From contig JAPPAB010000139.1 in NCBI GenBank assembly GCA_026705765.1, forward strand, positions 1 through 53,704: DNA of 53,704 nt, in the 5' to 3' direction. Source of the stretch: Gemmatimonadota bacterium. GTDB lineage: Bacteria > Latescibacterota > UBA2968. Positions 24,461-33,808 of this stretch are shown here, in pieces (position 1 is the first letter of the stretch; each line of letters opens with the position of its first letter). The notes under the pieces are model-generated. The model was given only the letters and a program-made list of their open reading frames with translations, was not told where the DNA came from and ran no database searches. The translations under genes were made by a program, and so were the position numbers.

Positions 24461-25967
24461 AACTTATGTCTTACGCGAGCCTGCTGGTCCGGATCTAATA
24501 GAAACGCTTGGGATTGAATACAGTAAATCTCTGCCTGAGAAAGAGGAAATTATTCAGTATTACGATACGTTTGACTGGCGGTTGTATCAGAAGGGACTCG
24601 CGCTGATACAAACGGGAAATGCGGTGTATTTACAGCGAATTTCAGATGGTGCATACCCGCACGACCAGATCGAAATGAAACAACATCTGGAAGGCCGCTT
24701 CTGGTGGATGTTTCCAGAGGGCGAAGTGCGCGACACATTGCGGGGGGCGCTCTCTGTTCGGGCGCTGTTACTTCGGGCACAGGTGAGGCAGAAGGTTTGC
24801 GAATTTGGCGTTTTAAATGCAGATGAAAAGACAGTTGTTCGGTTGTTTATCACGCATACCAGTACAGAAAATGGACGCGTTGCGACTTTGACTTGCCGAA
24901 GCGTGCGGGGATATGAGCGCGATTTTGAGAATTTACGCTGTCGGTTTATGAAATTGGATGTTGCACATGTGGCTGAGGATGTATTTGAGCGCGTGATGAA
25001 TCTCGCAGGGTGCGTGCCGGGCGATTATTCCTCAAAGCTGAATCTCGACTTGAATCACAAGGCGAGTGGGCGTGAAGCAACATGTGAGATTTTGAAATAC
25101 CTGCACGGTGTGATGCGCCAAAATGAATCGGGCATTCGCGCAGATTGGGATACGGAATTTCTGCACGATTTTCGGGTGGCGATTCGGCGCACGCGGTCAG
25201 CGCTGAGTCAAATCAAAGGCGTTTTGCCCGAAGATGCTGTAGCACATTTTAAGGATGAGTTTCGGCAATTGAACAGATCGACCAATCGGTTGCGAGATCT
25301 GGACGTGTATTTGCTCGATGAAGAGACTTATCGCGCGATGTTGCCCCAATCTTTGCAACCCGGGCTGGATGCCGTGTTTTCGCGCTTAAAAAGCGAGCGC
25401 CGGCGTGCCCTTAGCGACATGGTGCAGGTCCTTGATAAACCCGAATATCTGGACATGATGGATTCATGGGGGGCTTTTTCCCAGGGCGAACAGTCTCGCG
25501 GGGGAAAGGACTCAGCTGTGCCTGCTATAGCCCTTGCGAGAAAATTTATTTTTAAACGCTTTAAGCGGGTGCTCAAAAGGGGGCAGGTGATTGGTGACGA
25601 TACACCCGACGAGGCATTGCACGATTTGCGAATTGACTGCAAAAAATTGCGGTATTTGTTGGAATTTTTTGCCTCGCTTTTTCCGAAAAAAAAGATGGAC
25701 AAACTCATCGGGTATATGAAAAAATTGCAGGATAATCTGGGAGATTTTAACGATTTATCGGTACAACAGCAGGAATTGATGACCTATTTAAACGAGGTGT
25801 TGCCCCGCAGCCGGCGTGCAGACCGCCTGCTTTGTGCCGCGGCTATTGGCGGACTTATTGCGCGATTGCACGACCAGCAGCAAGCTGTCAGGCGCGAATT
25901 TGCCGGTGCATTTGCCGTTTATGCGAAAAAGAAAAATGTTCGTTTGTACCGCGATTTATTTGGATAG
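24444..25967 (+). CDS. CYTH-like / CHAD domain protein
   Basis: A 507-residue protein. Residues 1 to about 200 look like a second, degenerate CYTH-type barrel (QIEMKQHLEG, RALLLRAQVRQKVCEF) without an intact ExExK motif. From about 210 there is a CHAD domain with its conserved basic helices: LHDFRVAIRRTRSAL, LRDLDVYL, LHDLRIDCKKLRYLLEFF and LQDNLGDFNDL. CHAD domains bind inorganic polyphosphate and localise to polyphosphate granules. The overlap with the CYTH gene indicates coupled translation, and ParA follows 16 bases later. Confidence 0.88.
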   Translation: MITRCETYVLREPAGPDLIETLGIEYSKSLPEKEEIIQYYDTFDWRLYQKGLALIQTGNAVYLQRISDGAYPHDQIEMKQHLEGRFWWMFPEGEVRDTLRGALSVRALLLRAQVRQKVCEFGVLNADEKTVVRLFITHTSTENGRVATLTCRSVRGYERDFENLRCRFMKLDVAHVAEDVFERVMNLAGCVPGDYSSKLNLDLNHKASGREATCEILKYLHGVMRQNESGIRADWDTEFLHDFRVAIRRTRSALSQIKGVLPEDAVAHFKDEFRQLNRSTNRLRDLDVYLLDEETYRAMLPQSLQPGLDAVFSRLKSERRRALSDMVQVLDKPEYLDMMDSWGAFSQGEQSRGGKDSAVPAIALARKFIFKRFKRVLKRGQVIGDDTPDEALHDLRIDCKKLRYLLEFFASLFPKKKMDKLIGYMKKLQDNLGDFNDLSVQQQELMTYLNEVLPRSRRADRLLCAAAIGGLIARLHDQQQAVRREFAGAFAVYAKKKNVRLYRDLFG

Positions 25968-25983
25968 TGAATCTCGTTGAGGA

Positions 25984-26730
25984 ATGGATGTGAGTATCTT
26001 TGCCCTGTACAGCATGAAAGGTGGCGTAGGGAAGACCGCCGCAGCCGTAAATCTGGCTTATGAAGCGGTTCGCTCTGGTGCGAGTGCATTGCTGTGCGAT
26101 TTAGACCCACAGGGGGCTGCGGCTTTTTATTTTCGCATTCGCGCAAAAAAAAAGTTTGGACGCAAGCGTTTCTTGAAGGGCGGCAAGCATTTAGAGAATA
26201 ATATTCGGGGAACGGACTTTGAAGGTCTGGACTTATTGCCTTCGGCCATGTCTTTTCGCAATATGGATTTGGGGTTGGATGATCGGGCGAAAAACAAAAG
26301 CCATTTGAAACGTCTGTTGACGCCGATGAGGAAAGAGTACGATTATATTTTTTTGGATTGCCCACCCAATCTGACGCTCCTTGCTGAACATGTTTTCAGA
26401 GCGGCCGATTATGTGATTGTTCCGTGTATTCCGACAACTCTGTCGATGTTGACACATCAAAAATTGATGGACTTTTTTAAAAAAAATAAATTAAAACGCG
26501 GAAAATTGGTGTCGTTTTTTTCAATGGTTGAACAGTACAAGACAATGCACAGGGAAATGATCGCACAGGTGGGCGAGCGCGAGGGGAAATTTCTGAGCGC
26601 GCAAATTCCGTACACGACGGATGTAGAGAGAATGGGATGGGCGAGACAACCGGTAGCCTGCTTCAGGCCGCGGTCAAAGGGAACTCTGGCATATCGGGAA
26701 TTGTGGACAGAATTGCAAATGCTTGGATGA
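25984..26730 (+). CDS. ParA/MinD-type partitioning ATPase
   Basis: A 248-residue P-loop ATPase with the deviant Walker A KGGVGKT (12-18), Walker A' DLDPQGAAAFYF, and Walker B YIFLDCPPNL. ParA ATPases use ATP-dependent DNA binding to position plasmids, chromosomes or protein bodies such as carboxysomes. No parB or parS-like repeats are nearby, and the upstream partners are CYTH and CHAD genes. This suggests it positions a polyphosphate-related body rather than a replicon. A strong terminator ends the operon 28 bases later. Confidence 0.88.
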   Translation: MDVSIFALYSMKGGVGKTAAAVNLAYEAVRSGASALLCDLDPQGAAAFYFRIRAKKKFGRKRFLKGGKHLENNIRGTDFEGLDLLPSAMSFRNMDLGLDDRAKNKSHLKRLLTPMRKEYDYIFLDCPPNLTLLAEHVFRAADYVIVPCIPTTLSMLTHQKLMDFFKKNKLKRGKLVSFFSMVEQYKTMHREMIAQVGEREGKFLSAQIPYTTDVERMGWARQPVACFRPRSKGTLAYRELWTELQMLG

Positions 26731-26758
26731 GTGATGTACCTGCAATGTCTTAAAATAA

Positions 26759-26790
26759 CCAACCCCCCGATAAACTTGTCGGGGGGTTGG
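26759..26790. terminator. Strong bidirectional terminator
   Basis: A perfect 12-bp stem CCAACCCCCCGA / TCGGGGGGTTGG has an eight-base loop. It sits between the convergent ParA and TonB-like genes, 28 bases after one and 16 bases after the other, so it probably ends both transcripts. Confidence 0.88.
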
Positions 26791-26806
26791 TGTTTGCGTT
26801 CGTAAA

Positions 26807-27493
26807 TTATCGAGTAATTCGGAAACGTATGGGTATGACGAGATAGACTTTAACAGGTCTATCATTTTGACGGGCTGGCTTAAAACGGTATTGATTAACG
26901 GACTGAAGGGCCGCTTTGTAAAAAATTTCTTTGCCTTTGACAGCAACGGCCTGTTCGACTACTCCGGCTTTGTCAACCAGTATTTTCAAGTGAACGGTGC
27001 CTTCAATACCCGCCTTGAGGGCGACTGGGGGATATACTGGTGCTACGCGATGGATGAGCACGGGTTTTTCTTCAACCATGAAATATTCGAGTATCTCTTC
27101 TTCCGGTTCCTCTATTACCGCAGCCTCGGAGGGAGGGGGAGGCACATGGAGATCGACCTTATCGAAATCGAGGTCGGTAGTTTCAATTGTGACGTCGTCG
27201 GGAATATCCTCGCTCTCGGTTGCAATGGGTATAGACGGCCTTGGCGGTGGCGGCGCGCGATGAATCTGACGGGTTTCCGGTATATCGACAGACTCGATGA
27301 TGATGGTGCGTCGCTCTATTTTGCGCGTACCGGCTGTGAATGTGGGAAACATAAGCCCTATGCCCACATGCAAGATGAATGCAATCCCCATGCTGATGCG
27401 AAATACGTGCTTGTATGTACGTTTGAGATCACAGGCTGGATTTTTAGTACGCAGAATCTCATGCGTAATCCACGAATCTGATTTTTTGTTCAT
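26807..27493 (-). CDS. TonB family energy-transducing protein
   Basis: A 228-residue protein with a cytoplasmic N-terminus, one transmembrane helix (about 32-52, ISMGIAFILHVGIGLMF), a proline-rich periplasmic spacer (RAPPPPRPSIPI, HVPPPPSE) and a C-terminal TonB domain (VYPPVALKAGIEGTVHLKILVDKAG...YRFKPARQNDRPVKVYLVIPIRF). It transmits proton-motive force to outer-membrane receptors. AAGGA precedes the ATG. ExbB/ExbD and receptors are not in the window. It is divergent from the lipoprotein operon across a 182-base gap. Confidence 0.92.
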   Translation of the reverse strand: MNKKSDSWITHEILRTKNPACDLKRTYKHVFRISMGIAFILHVGIGLMFPTFTAGTRKIERRTIIIESVDIPETRQIHRAPPPPRPSIPIATESEDIPDDVTIETTDLDFDKVDLHVPPPPSEAAVIEEPEEEILEYFMVEEKPVLIHRVAPVYPPVALKAGIEGTVHLKILVDKAGVVEQAVAVKGKEIFYKAALQSVNQYRFKPARQNDRPVKVYLVIPIRFRITR

Positions 27494-27675
27494 GGTTCCT
27501 TCTCGACAGAAAGAATGGGGGGCTGCTAACTACTATTTTATGATTTTAATACCACTGTGAGGGAAAGGCAAGGTGTTTTTACATGCCCCGATTTGACAAA
27601 CTGCTTGTTTATCCGTGGTTCATATCAATATATTGAAGTCCGTTAATCAATGATCACCTTTCTCGTGGTTCAAAA

Positions 27676-29238
27676 ATGGGAAACCGCTTCTCTCATTTGC
27701 TATTTATGTGTGCTATGGGCCTTCTGGTCGGATGTTATAATCCCCAACGCGATCTGAGTATAGACCCATACAATACACCGCTCATTCACATTCTCGATGC
27801 TTCCTTTAAGATTGAGGATTCCACCAGGGGAGTAGTCGTTGTGCAGTGGGAGTATCTCGGGCAGAAGCGCGTTGAGAACTTTGTCCTCCAGCGTCGAGAT
27901 AATATTTCTGGCTTTAGAAATATCGAGCGTTCCTCCGGTGCCGATGGCGATGGCAGATACGCGACTGTGGGCGCATTTCAAGACCGCACGCTATTTGCTG
28001 GCGAGCGCTTGCAATACCGCGTAGTTGCCGAACATAGCGAAGGTGGTCTGGTGAGTACTTCTGCTGTTGAAGTCCCTATCCCCGGTGCTGCTTTACTCGA
28101 AGTTCGACGCGACCCCATTGCCCTTGACGTGCAACTCGTCTGGCATGATGAGGGAAACACGGCAAGAAGGTATGAAATTCTGCGGACGCCTGAAGGTGAC
28201 CATAAAGAGGTGATTTCCGTCATAGAAGCCTGGTTGGGGAAGACTTCCTTTTGGGATCGATCAATTTCCGACAATCTCCCTTATACTTATACCATAAGGT
28301 CTTTCCATTTTATTTCGGAGGCTGGCATTTCCTTGCCGAATATGAGTCTCACAAGTCGCAGCGTGCGCATGCAATTTTATCGCGAAGCAGGACGGCATGT
28401 CGTTGAGACCCTGAGTGGTGCAAACGAGCGAATGCGACTTTCGGCTGCTGATCCCAATGATTCCGATGACGAAGCCGACATGCTCGCCCTGATTGTTCGC
28501 CCCAACCAGATATCGCTTTCCCGCCTGCGGCATACCTTGAGTGTCGATATTTCCAATACGCTATCGCGCCACCTCGTCGGGACTTCTTTTCCGCGGTTGA
28601 ACGACCTCGTGCCGCAATCGGTGGATCTGGCTGGCCCTTCGCTTGCGGGGGAGGGAGCTTTTCAACGCGCTTATATCGGCGGTCTGGATCGGGTTGGGCG
28701 CGTTGTAGTTGTGGGTATTGAACTAATTAATAACACCACGGTGTGGCGCATTCCCGACACTTGGATAAGCGCGTCTTCGCATATGCGACTGGCTCAGGAC
28801 GATAAACAGCGGGTTTATGTTGCGACAGGGGGGCAATTGCGCGTCTATTCTGCTACAGGTTCTCCTGTGGGCACTTTCGATCTCGAATATGGCAATCCCG
28901 TAGATATCGCAGTTCACAAGGGTGTTATCTGGACCGCCTGGGCAAATCGAGTTCAACGAGGGATTTTGCACTTTTCGAATGATGTCCTCAGTGATATTAC
29001 ATGGGATGTGCTACATTCTCAGATCGAACCGCGCGCTTTAACGCTCAATACCGCGGGACAGGTTTTTGTATTAGATCGCACGCAGGTGCGCGTGTTTCAG
29101 GCAGATGGGACACCACTTCTCTCATGGGAACTGCCTTCGGGCACATTCTCAGCAGATGATCTAACTATCGGCGGATCAACCAGAAATTTTGTCCATCTTG
29201 CAGATGGAGGTGGAAGGATCATAACATATGTACCGTAG
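27676..29238 (+). CDS. Lipoprotein with fibronectin-III-like and beta-propeller-like regions
   Basis: A 520-residue exported lipoprotein; the lipobox is LLVG-C20. Residues 40-240 look like two fibronectin-type-III-like domains (VVVQWEYLGQKRVENFVLQR; VQLVWHDEGNTARRYEILR). The C-terminal half (about 330-520) has NHL/propeller-like strands (RVYVATGGQLRVYSATG; QVFVLDRTQVRVFQADG). Function is unknown. The last 11 bases overlap the next gene, and the three genes from here to 33214 form one operon, probably for an envelope or surface assembly. Confidence 0.7.
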   Translation: MGNRFSHLLFMCAMGLLVGCYNPQRDLSIDPYNTPLIHILDASFKIEDSTRGVVVVQWEYLGQKRVENFVLQRRDNISGFRNIERSSGADGDGRYATVGAFQDRTLFAGERLQYRVVAEHSEGGLVSTSAVEVPIPGAALLEVRRDPIALDVQLVWHDEGNTARRYEILRTPEGDHKEVISVIEAWLGKTSFWDRSISDNLPYTYTIRSFHFISEAGISLPNMSLTSRSVRMQFYREAGRHVVETLSGANERMRLSAADPNDSDDEADMLALIVRPNQISLSRLRHTLSVDISNTLSRHLVGTSFPRLNDLVPQSVDLAGPSLAGEGAFQRAYIGGLDRVGRVVVVGIELINNTTVWRIPDTWISASSHMRLAQDDKQRVYVATGGQLRVYSATGSPVGTFDLEYGNPVDIAVHKGVIWTAWANRVQRGILHFSNDVLSDITWDVLHSQIEPRALTLNTAGQVFVLDRTQVRVFQADGTPLLSWELPSGTFSADDLTIGGSTRNFVHLADGGGRIITYVP

Positions 29239-30004
29239 TTTATTGGTCTGGATGTTGTTTTGTCTGGCGATGGGTTCGGCATGGGCGAATGACCAGAAAA
29301 TTATTGAAAAAGCGCAGGCCGCCTATCGCACAGGTGATTACACCAGCGCATTTGAGACGCTCTCACAGCTTCCGCGCTTATTGGGCGTGGTGCCTTTGTT
29401 CGATAGACCGCAGCATAGTCGAAGAGCCGAGATCTTTTTTGATCTGGGGCGCATTCACATGGCTTCTGGCGATACGACTCGCGCGCGTCTGGCACTTGCC
29501 GAGGCATTTCGCCTGGATCCAGAGACCAACAGGGGGATTATGGACATCGCTCCCGATCAGGCACTTGCAGATACGCGGACGTTGCTTTTGGGCATGCGCC
29601 GCAAAACAGTACGCCAAACCCTTGGAAAAACCACCTTTTTGGGTGCTGCGAGTCGTTCGCTTATTTTGCCAGGGTGGGGGCAATTGTACCGCGGACACAA
29701 AAAACGGGGGTATGTCTTTATGGGGACTTCGGCAGTGCTCGCTGCGGCCTGGCTTGTGACCGATATATCCTATCGCAGTGCATATAGCACCTATCGCGGT
29801 ACGCGTCTGACTGATTTGCAACTGGGTCAACCCATATCAGGTACGGATTCCGATGCGTTTACGCGCAATTTTGAACGCGTGGAATCTCGTGCTGGGAGGG
29901 CCAATCTCGTGCTGGGCCTGCTCGCGGCGGTCTGGTTATCCAGTGTATTGGATCATCTGGTGATTGGACCAGCTCAAGTCTCATTATCGGTGCCCATCAA
30001 GTGA
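29228..30004 (+). CDS. Membrane protein with TPR-like region and DUF5683-type segment
   Basis: A 258-residue protein. A signal peptide or anchor (MYRSLLVWMLFCLAMGSAWA) is followed by a TPR-like helical region (YRTGDYTSAFETLSQL; HMASGDTTRARLALAEAF). The segment SLILPGWGQLYRGHKKRGYVFMG plus a hydrophobic helix is typical of DUF5683. A second hydrophobic helix lies near 222-245. It overlaps the lipoprotein gene by 11 bases and sits 12 bases before the GWxTD gene. The role is unknown; the shared operon suggests an envelope complex. Confidence 0.7.
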   Translation: MYRSLLVWMLFCLAMGSAWANDQKIIEKAQAAYRTGDYTSAFETLSQLPRLLGVVPLFDRPQHSRRAEIFFDLGRIHMASGDTTRARLALAEAFRLDPETNRGIMDIAPDQALADTRTLLLGMRRKTVRQTLGKTTFLGAASRSLILPGWGQLYRGHKKRGYVFMGTSAVLAAAWLVTDISYRSAYSTYRGTRLTDLQLGQPISGTDSDAFTRNFERVESRAGRANLVLGLLAAVWLSSVLDHLVIGPAQVSLSVPIK

Positions 30005-30016
30005 AGGAGATCGGAC

Positions 30017-33000
30017 TTGAGGCGTTTGTTAAAAAAAAATTTATTCTATCGGGTACACCTTTATGCACTGACCGCATTGCTATTGCCTGTCAGTACTTTT
30101 TCTCAGCCGCCTGCTACCTTCCGATTGGCAATCGCGCCCTTTTATTCTCCTTACCATGGCGATTACGGCGTCTATATGGCCGATCGCATCGCCTACGAAA
30201 TCCATCGTCGTGCCTATGTGCCTGCTCTGGGAAGGGCGCGATTTGTTTTAATAGAAACCGATGTGCCAATGGGGGAGATAGATCAGACCGATAGACAGCT
30301 TTCTCCCGAGCTACGCGAGTTCCTTAGCAAAAGGATTCCCGCCACATATCTTTTGACGGGTTCTGTCGCGTTTACAGGGATTTATTTGATCAAACTCAAA
30401 CTCATTGATCTTCGGACAGGTATGATTGTCTGGACTGGCGATGTTCGGGACAATCCGGCATGGGTCTGGACGCGAGCGCATCGATCTGTGGGAGAGATTC
30501 CCGCTGCTGAGGTGCGCTCTTCGCTTGGATTTGCCGAAGGGGAAACACCTTTACCCGCGCTAGAAGCCGAGCATTTGCCGCATCATATCCTCTTGCAACC
30601 GTTCCATACTACGGATTATCTACCCCTTGCTGCCGATTGTGAATTGCATCTTAAAAATGCAATTCAGCGCGATGGTCTATTTTCTCTCGTACCAGGGTCA
30701 TTAAAGGGAAGACAGGGGCGCGAGCGATTTTCTCGCATCAGCCCCGATTTGCGCCGTGAAGCATCAGAAACAACGCTTGCAGAAGCCATCCTGACGGGTA
30801 GCTTACTCGTGCTGGGCAAAGATGGCGCAACAGACAATATCGGCCTGGTATTGCGTTTGATTGAAGTGGAGACCGGACAAATTCTCTGGATGGGGTCTTC
30901 AACTGGGAGAAGGGTCTGGCGATGGGACAAAATGGCGGATATCGTATCCGCGACTCTGGGGCGGCTTGGTGAAGACCTTTCGCAGTACGGCGCAGGAGCG
31001 GCAGAAACGCAGATTGCAGCGCTGCGTGATCAGGCAATAGATGGGAAATCGTGGAGTGCTCTGGGACATGCCTATCTCGATAGGGGATTGCTCAAACAGG
31101 CTGAAGAAGCATTTGAAAAAGCTATGATTTTTCCCGATGCACAGGCACAGGCACAAGCGGGAAAAGGGCTGGTGCTGCTGAGACGAGGCGGGAATTTCAA
31201 TGATGGGGTACAAGCACTCAGATCTGCAATCCGATCGGATCCAGATTATCTGGATGCGTACAGCTTTTTGGCACAGGCGCTTCTCGACCAGGGGATGGTC
31301 GATGGCGTGGGAATTGCCGAAAATGCCATTCGGCGCGATTCGACATATCTCCCGCCATACCGCGTGCTGGGCGATTGGTATGCCGACCTCGAAGACCATC
31401 AAAAAGCGCGAACATTTTACCAGACGTATTTGACGTACAACTCCGACGATGAGGTCGCTGTGCGGCTGGGCAGAAGTCTGTTGCAGTTGAAAAATTATCG
31501 GGATATCGACCGCTTTATCGCACCTATCGCACGCGAAAAACCCGAAGCCTCGCATTTGTTGCCTATTATGGCAATCAAAGCACTACGGGTGAAGCGCTAC
31601 GGGGAATCGACCCAATTATTCGAGCGATTTCTCGCGCAAATTGACGCGCGCGGACGCCAGCTTTACGACGATATTCAGGTGCTATTGTCAGAAGAGGAAA
31701 TAGAAATTTATCGCGCGCTTGACGATGCGGAAAAGGAAAAGTATGTGGCGCGTTTTTGGCGTACCAAAAATCCGAATTTGTCCAGCGCGTACAACGAGCG
31801 ACAACTGGCGCACTACGAACGGGTCTGGACGGCTCGCTGGGCATTCGGGCGGGAAAACTATCCCTGGGACCGACGCGGTGAAGTCTATATCCGTTACGGT
31901 GACCCCGATTATCGCGCCCGGTCGGGATGGATCTCATCATTGCCTTCAACGCGCGTGCAGGAAGTAAAGGAAAAGGTGTACCGAGAATTGTACCGGGATC
32001 CCAATCAAAGTGAATTGATTGGCCCGGTTTTTCCCATTCGGAGCGATCGCGGGTTTGCTGCCGAGCGCGAAAGTAATAGACTCGATATCCCAGACCAGGA
32101 TACCTTTGGCCCGGTTGAGGGACGCCGTGAAGAAACCGCTCTCAGCGACCCGTCACAGGAAGCTTATGCGCCTGTTACCATGCAACACGACCGCAGTATC
32201 GTGCCCTGGGAGTCGTGGGTTTATACCGAGGTAGATGGCGGCATAGTTATCGATTTTACACGCGAATTAGGTGGCGTCTCCGGCTTTGATTTTGCGCCCA
32301 TTCCTCCCATTCCGCCCACTATGCTCAGAGACAATATTCGCATTGCCGAACACGCCCCGGAAATTCGCTACAAAAACGCCACTGTGAACCATCCCGATGA
32401 ATTTCGCAAAGCACCTCGTTTGTCTCTGGGCACTTTTTATTTTGATCTGGCGGACTTTCGAGGCAGTGCGGGCAAAACCCGTGTGGATATTATGTATGGC
32501 ATACCGCTTGAAAATCTGCTCGCCGTTACAGATGGACAACAGCCCCAGGTGGTGCTTGAGCACGCGGTCGCGCTGGCCGATTCGGCATATCGCGTGGTGT
32601 ATCGAAACGCGCAAAAAGTGCAGCATTTTGTAGATACTTCAAATGTCGTCACTCAGGAAGTTGTGGATATCACGCGCCAGGACATACCTGCGGGGATGTA
32701 TCATCTTACATTGACCATTACCGATGTTATGACCGCGCGACAAGGTGTGCTCGCGCTCGATGTGGCGATTGATGACTACGGTGAAGAGCGGCTTCATATC
32801 AGCGATCTCATGCTCGTTAAGAGTATGTCTGATACGCTGCATCATACACGATTTCGAAGAGGGAATTGGCAGGTTGTTCCCAATCCCCGAAGGACTGTTC
32901 GCGCGCCCAATCCACTTGCGTTTTATTGCGAAGTGTACAATTTGACGAAAGACGATTTTGGGCAGACTCGCTATCGCGTGACAACCGCGGTCAAGGCAGC

Positions 33001-33214
33001 GGTAGCAGAGCAGAGGCGTGCGCCGGGTACTATTGATCAACCCGAGGTCGCGCTGTCCTATACACAGGTAGGCAATAGCGATTGGGAACGCCTGCCCCTC
33101 GAAGTCCATCTCGAACACGCACAGGCAGGACAAAATCGTCTCTTTGTGATTATTGAGGATCTCGTTGCGGGAACACGGGTAGCAAAGGATACTTTTTTTC
33201 AGTATATTCGGTGA
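30017..33214 (+). CDS. TPR and GWxTD-domain protein with CsgG/FlgO-like N-terminal regions
   Basis: A 1065-residue exported protein (signal peptide about 1-29). Residues 30-320 hold two alpha/beta repeats resembling CsgG/FlgO-type domains (FRLAIAPFYS...YLLTGSVAFTGIYLIKLKLID; AILTGSLLVLG...GLVLRLIEVETGQILW). TPR repeats occupy about 330-490 (ALGHAYLDRGLLKQAEEAFEKA; YLDAYSFLAQALLDQG). The GWxTD domain spans about 560-650, with FWRTKNP, RRGEVYIRYGDPDY. A beta-rich C-terminus follows. The start is TTG at 30017 with AAGGAG seven bases upstream; no ATG gives a signal peptide. GWxTD function is unknown. Confidence 0.85.
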   Translation: MRRLLKKNLFYRVHLYALTALLLPVSTFSQPPATFRLAIAPFYSPYHGDYGVYMADRIAYEIHRRAYVPALGRARFVLIETDVPMGEIDQTDRQLSPELREFLSKRIPATYLLTGSVAFTGIYLIKLKLIDLRTGMIVWTGDVRDNPAWVWTRAHRSVGEIPAAEVRSSLGFAEGETPLPALEAEHLPHHILLQPFHTTDYLPLAADCELHLKNAIQRDGLFSLVPGSLKGRQGRERFSRISPDLRREASETTLAEAILTGSLLVLGKDGATDNIGLVLRLIEVETGQILWMGSSTGRRVWRWDKMADIVSATLGRLGEDLSQYGAGAAETQIAALRDQAIDGKSWSALGHAYLDRGLLKQAEEAFEKAMIFPDAQAQAQAGKGLVLLRRGGNFNDGVQALRSAIRSDPDYLDAYSFLAQALLDQGMVDGVGIAENAIRRDSTYLPPYRVLGDWYADLEDHQKARTFYQTYLTYNSDDEVAVRLGRSLLQLKNYRDIDRFIAPIAREKPEASHLLPIMAIKALRVKRYGESTQLFERFLAQIDARGRQLYDDIQVLLSEEEIEIYRALDDAEKEKYVARFWRTKNPNLSSAYNERQLAHYERVWTARWAFGRENYPWDRRGEVYIRYGDPDYRARSGWISSLPSTRVQEVKEKVYRELYRDPNQSELIGPVFPIRSDRGFAAERESNRLDIPDQDTFGPVEGRREETALSDPSQEAYAPVTMQHDRSIVPWESWVYTEVDGGIVIDFTRELGGVSGFDFAPIPPIPPTMLRDNIRIAEHAPEIRYKNATVNHPDEFRKAPRLSLGTFYFDLADFRGSAGKTRVDIMYGIPLENLLAVTDGQQPQVVLEHAVALADSAYRVVYRNAQKVQHFVDTSNVVTQEVVDITRQDIPAGMYHLTLTITDVMTARQGVLALDVAIDDYGEERLHISDLMLVKSMSDTLHHTRFRRGNWQVVPNPRRTVRAPNPLAFYCEVYNLTKDDFGQTRYRVTTAVKAAVAEQRRAPGTIDQPEVALSYTQVGNSDWERLPLEVHLEHAQAGQNRLFVIIEDLVAGTRVAKDTFFQYIR

Positions 33215-33289
33215 AGGTAGGTTGATTTTTTATGTCGATTGATTGACAGAAATGCGTGTATTGCTTAAGTTTGCCTGAAGGAGAGAAAG

Positions 33290-33637
33290 ATGGAAAAGCC
33301 AGATTTTAGCGAAGATGAACGCATATTGTCTGTTTTGACGGACAATACCGATATTGAAGCGTTTAACAACCTGATGGAACACGCACATGAACAGGGGGTC
33401 AGTGCGGCTGATTTTATTCGCGAAGAACCCAGGCGCACCTCTCGAAAGCGCATTCGCAAGCTCTGCTTAAAAAATCGCAAGCGGTCTCTGCAAGTGATGT
33501 TTCAATCCATTATCAAATCGCTTTGGGATCGCCCTGTTACCGATACATCGGCTGTCGAATCTCTGTATGGGATGCCTCCTCAATTTGGCAAACCCCACCG
33601 CAATGGTCATACCAACAAGAGGAATAAGAGTGAATAA
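33290..33637 (+). CDS. Small basic protein of unknown function
   Basis: A 115-residue protein with an acidic N-terminal half (EDERILSVLTDNTDIEAFNNLMEHAHEQG) and a strongly basic second half (RRTSRKRIRKLCLKNRKR), ending in a disordered tail. AAGGAGAG precedes the ATG. The basic segment could bind nucleic acid. No family is recognised. It overlaps the next small gene by eight bases and is upstream of ruvX, probably on the same transcript. Confidence 0.6.
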   Translation: MEKPDFSEDERILSVLTDNTDIEAFNNLMEHAHEQGVSAADFIREEPRRTSRKRIRKLCLKNRKRSLQVMFQSIIKSLWDRPVTDTSAVESLYGMPPQFGKPHRNGHTNKRNKSE

Positions 33638-33806
33638 TCCACTGATCCTTCGGGCGCATATTGACGAAATAGAAGCCCTTAGAGACGATTTGCTGCCCTC
33701 TGCTAAACGCGGACAGGTCGATGCGCGCAAACTCGCCGTTGCCCTCCACAAAGCTGCCATGGAAAAACGCGATCGTTTGCGGGGGCATATTGATGGACAG
33801 CCCTGA
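33630..33806 (+). CDS. Small helical protein of unknown function
   Basis: A 58-residue, mostly helical frame (ILRAHIDEIEALRDDLLPSAKRGQVDARKLAVALHKAAMEKRDRL). It starts with GTG at 33630, with AGAGGAA upstream, inside the end of the previous gene and two bases before ruvX. The tight packing supports real translation. A longer in-frame ATG at 33567 lies fully within the upstream gene and is less likely. Confidence 0.5.
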   Translation: MNNPLILRAHIDEIEALRDDLLPSAKRGQVDARKLAVALHKAAMEKRDRLRGHIDGQP

Positions 33807-33808
33807 TT

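Noticed and set aside
25984-26730. ParA gene as a marker of a plasmid or chromosome origin
   Set aside because: There is no ParB, no parS-like 16-mers, no dnaA or replication gene; the gene is operonic with CYTH and CHAD.
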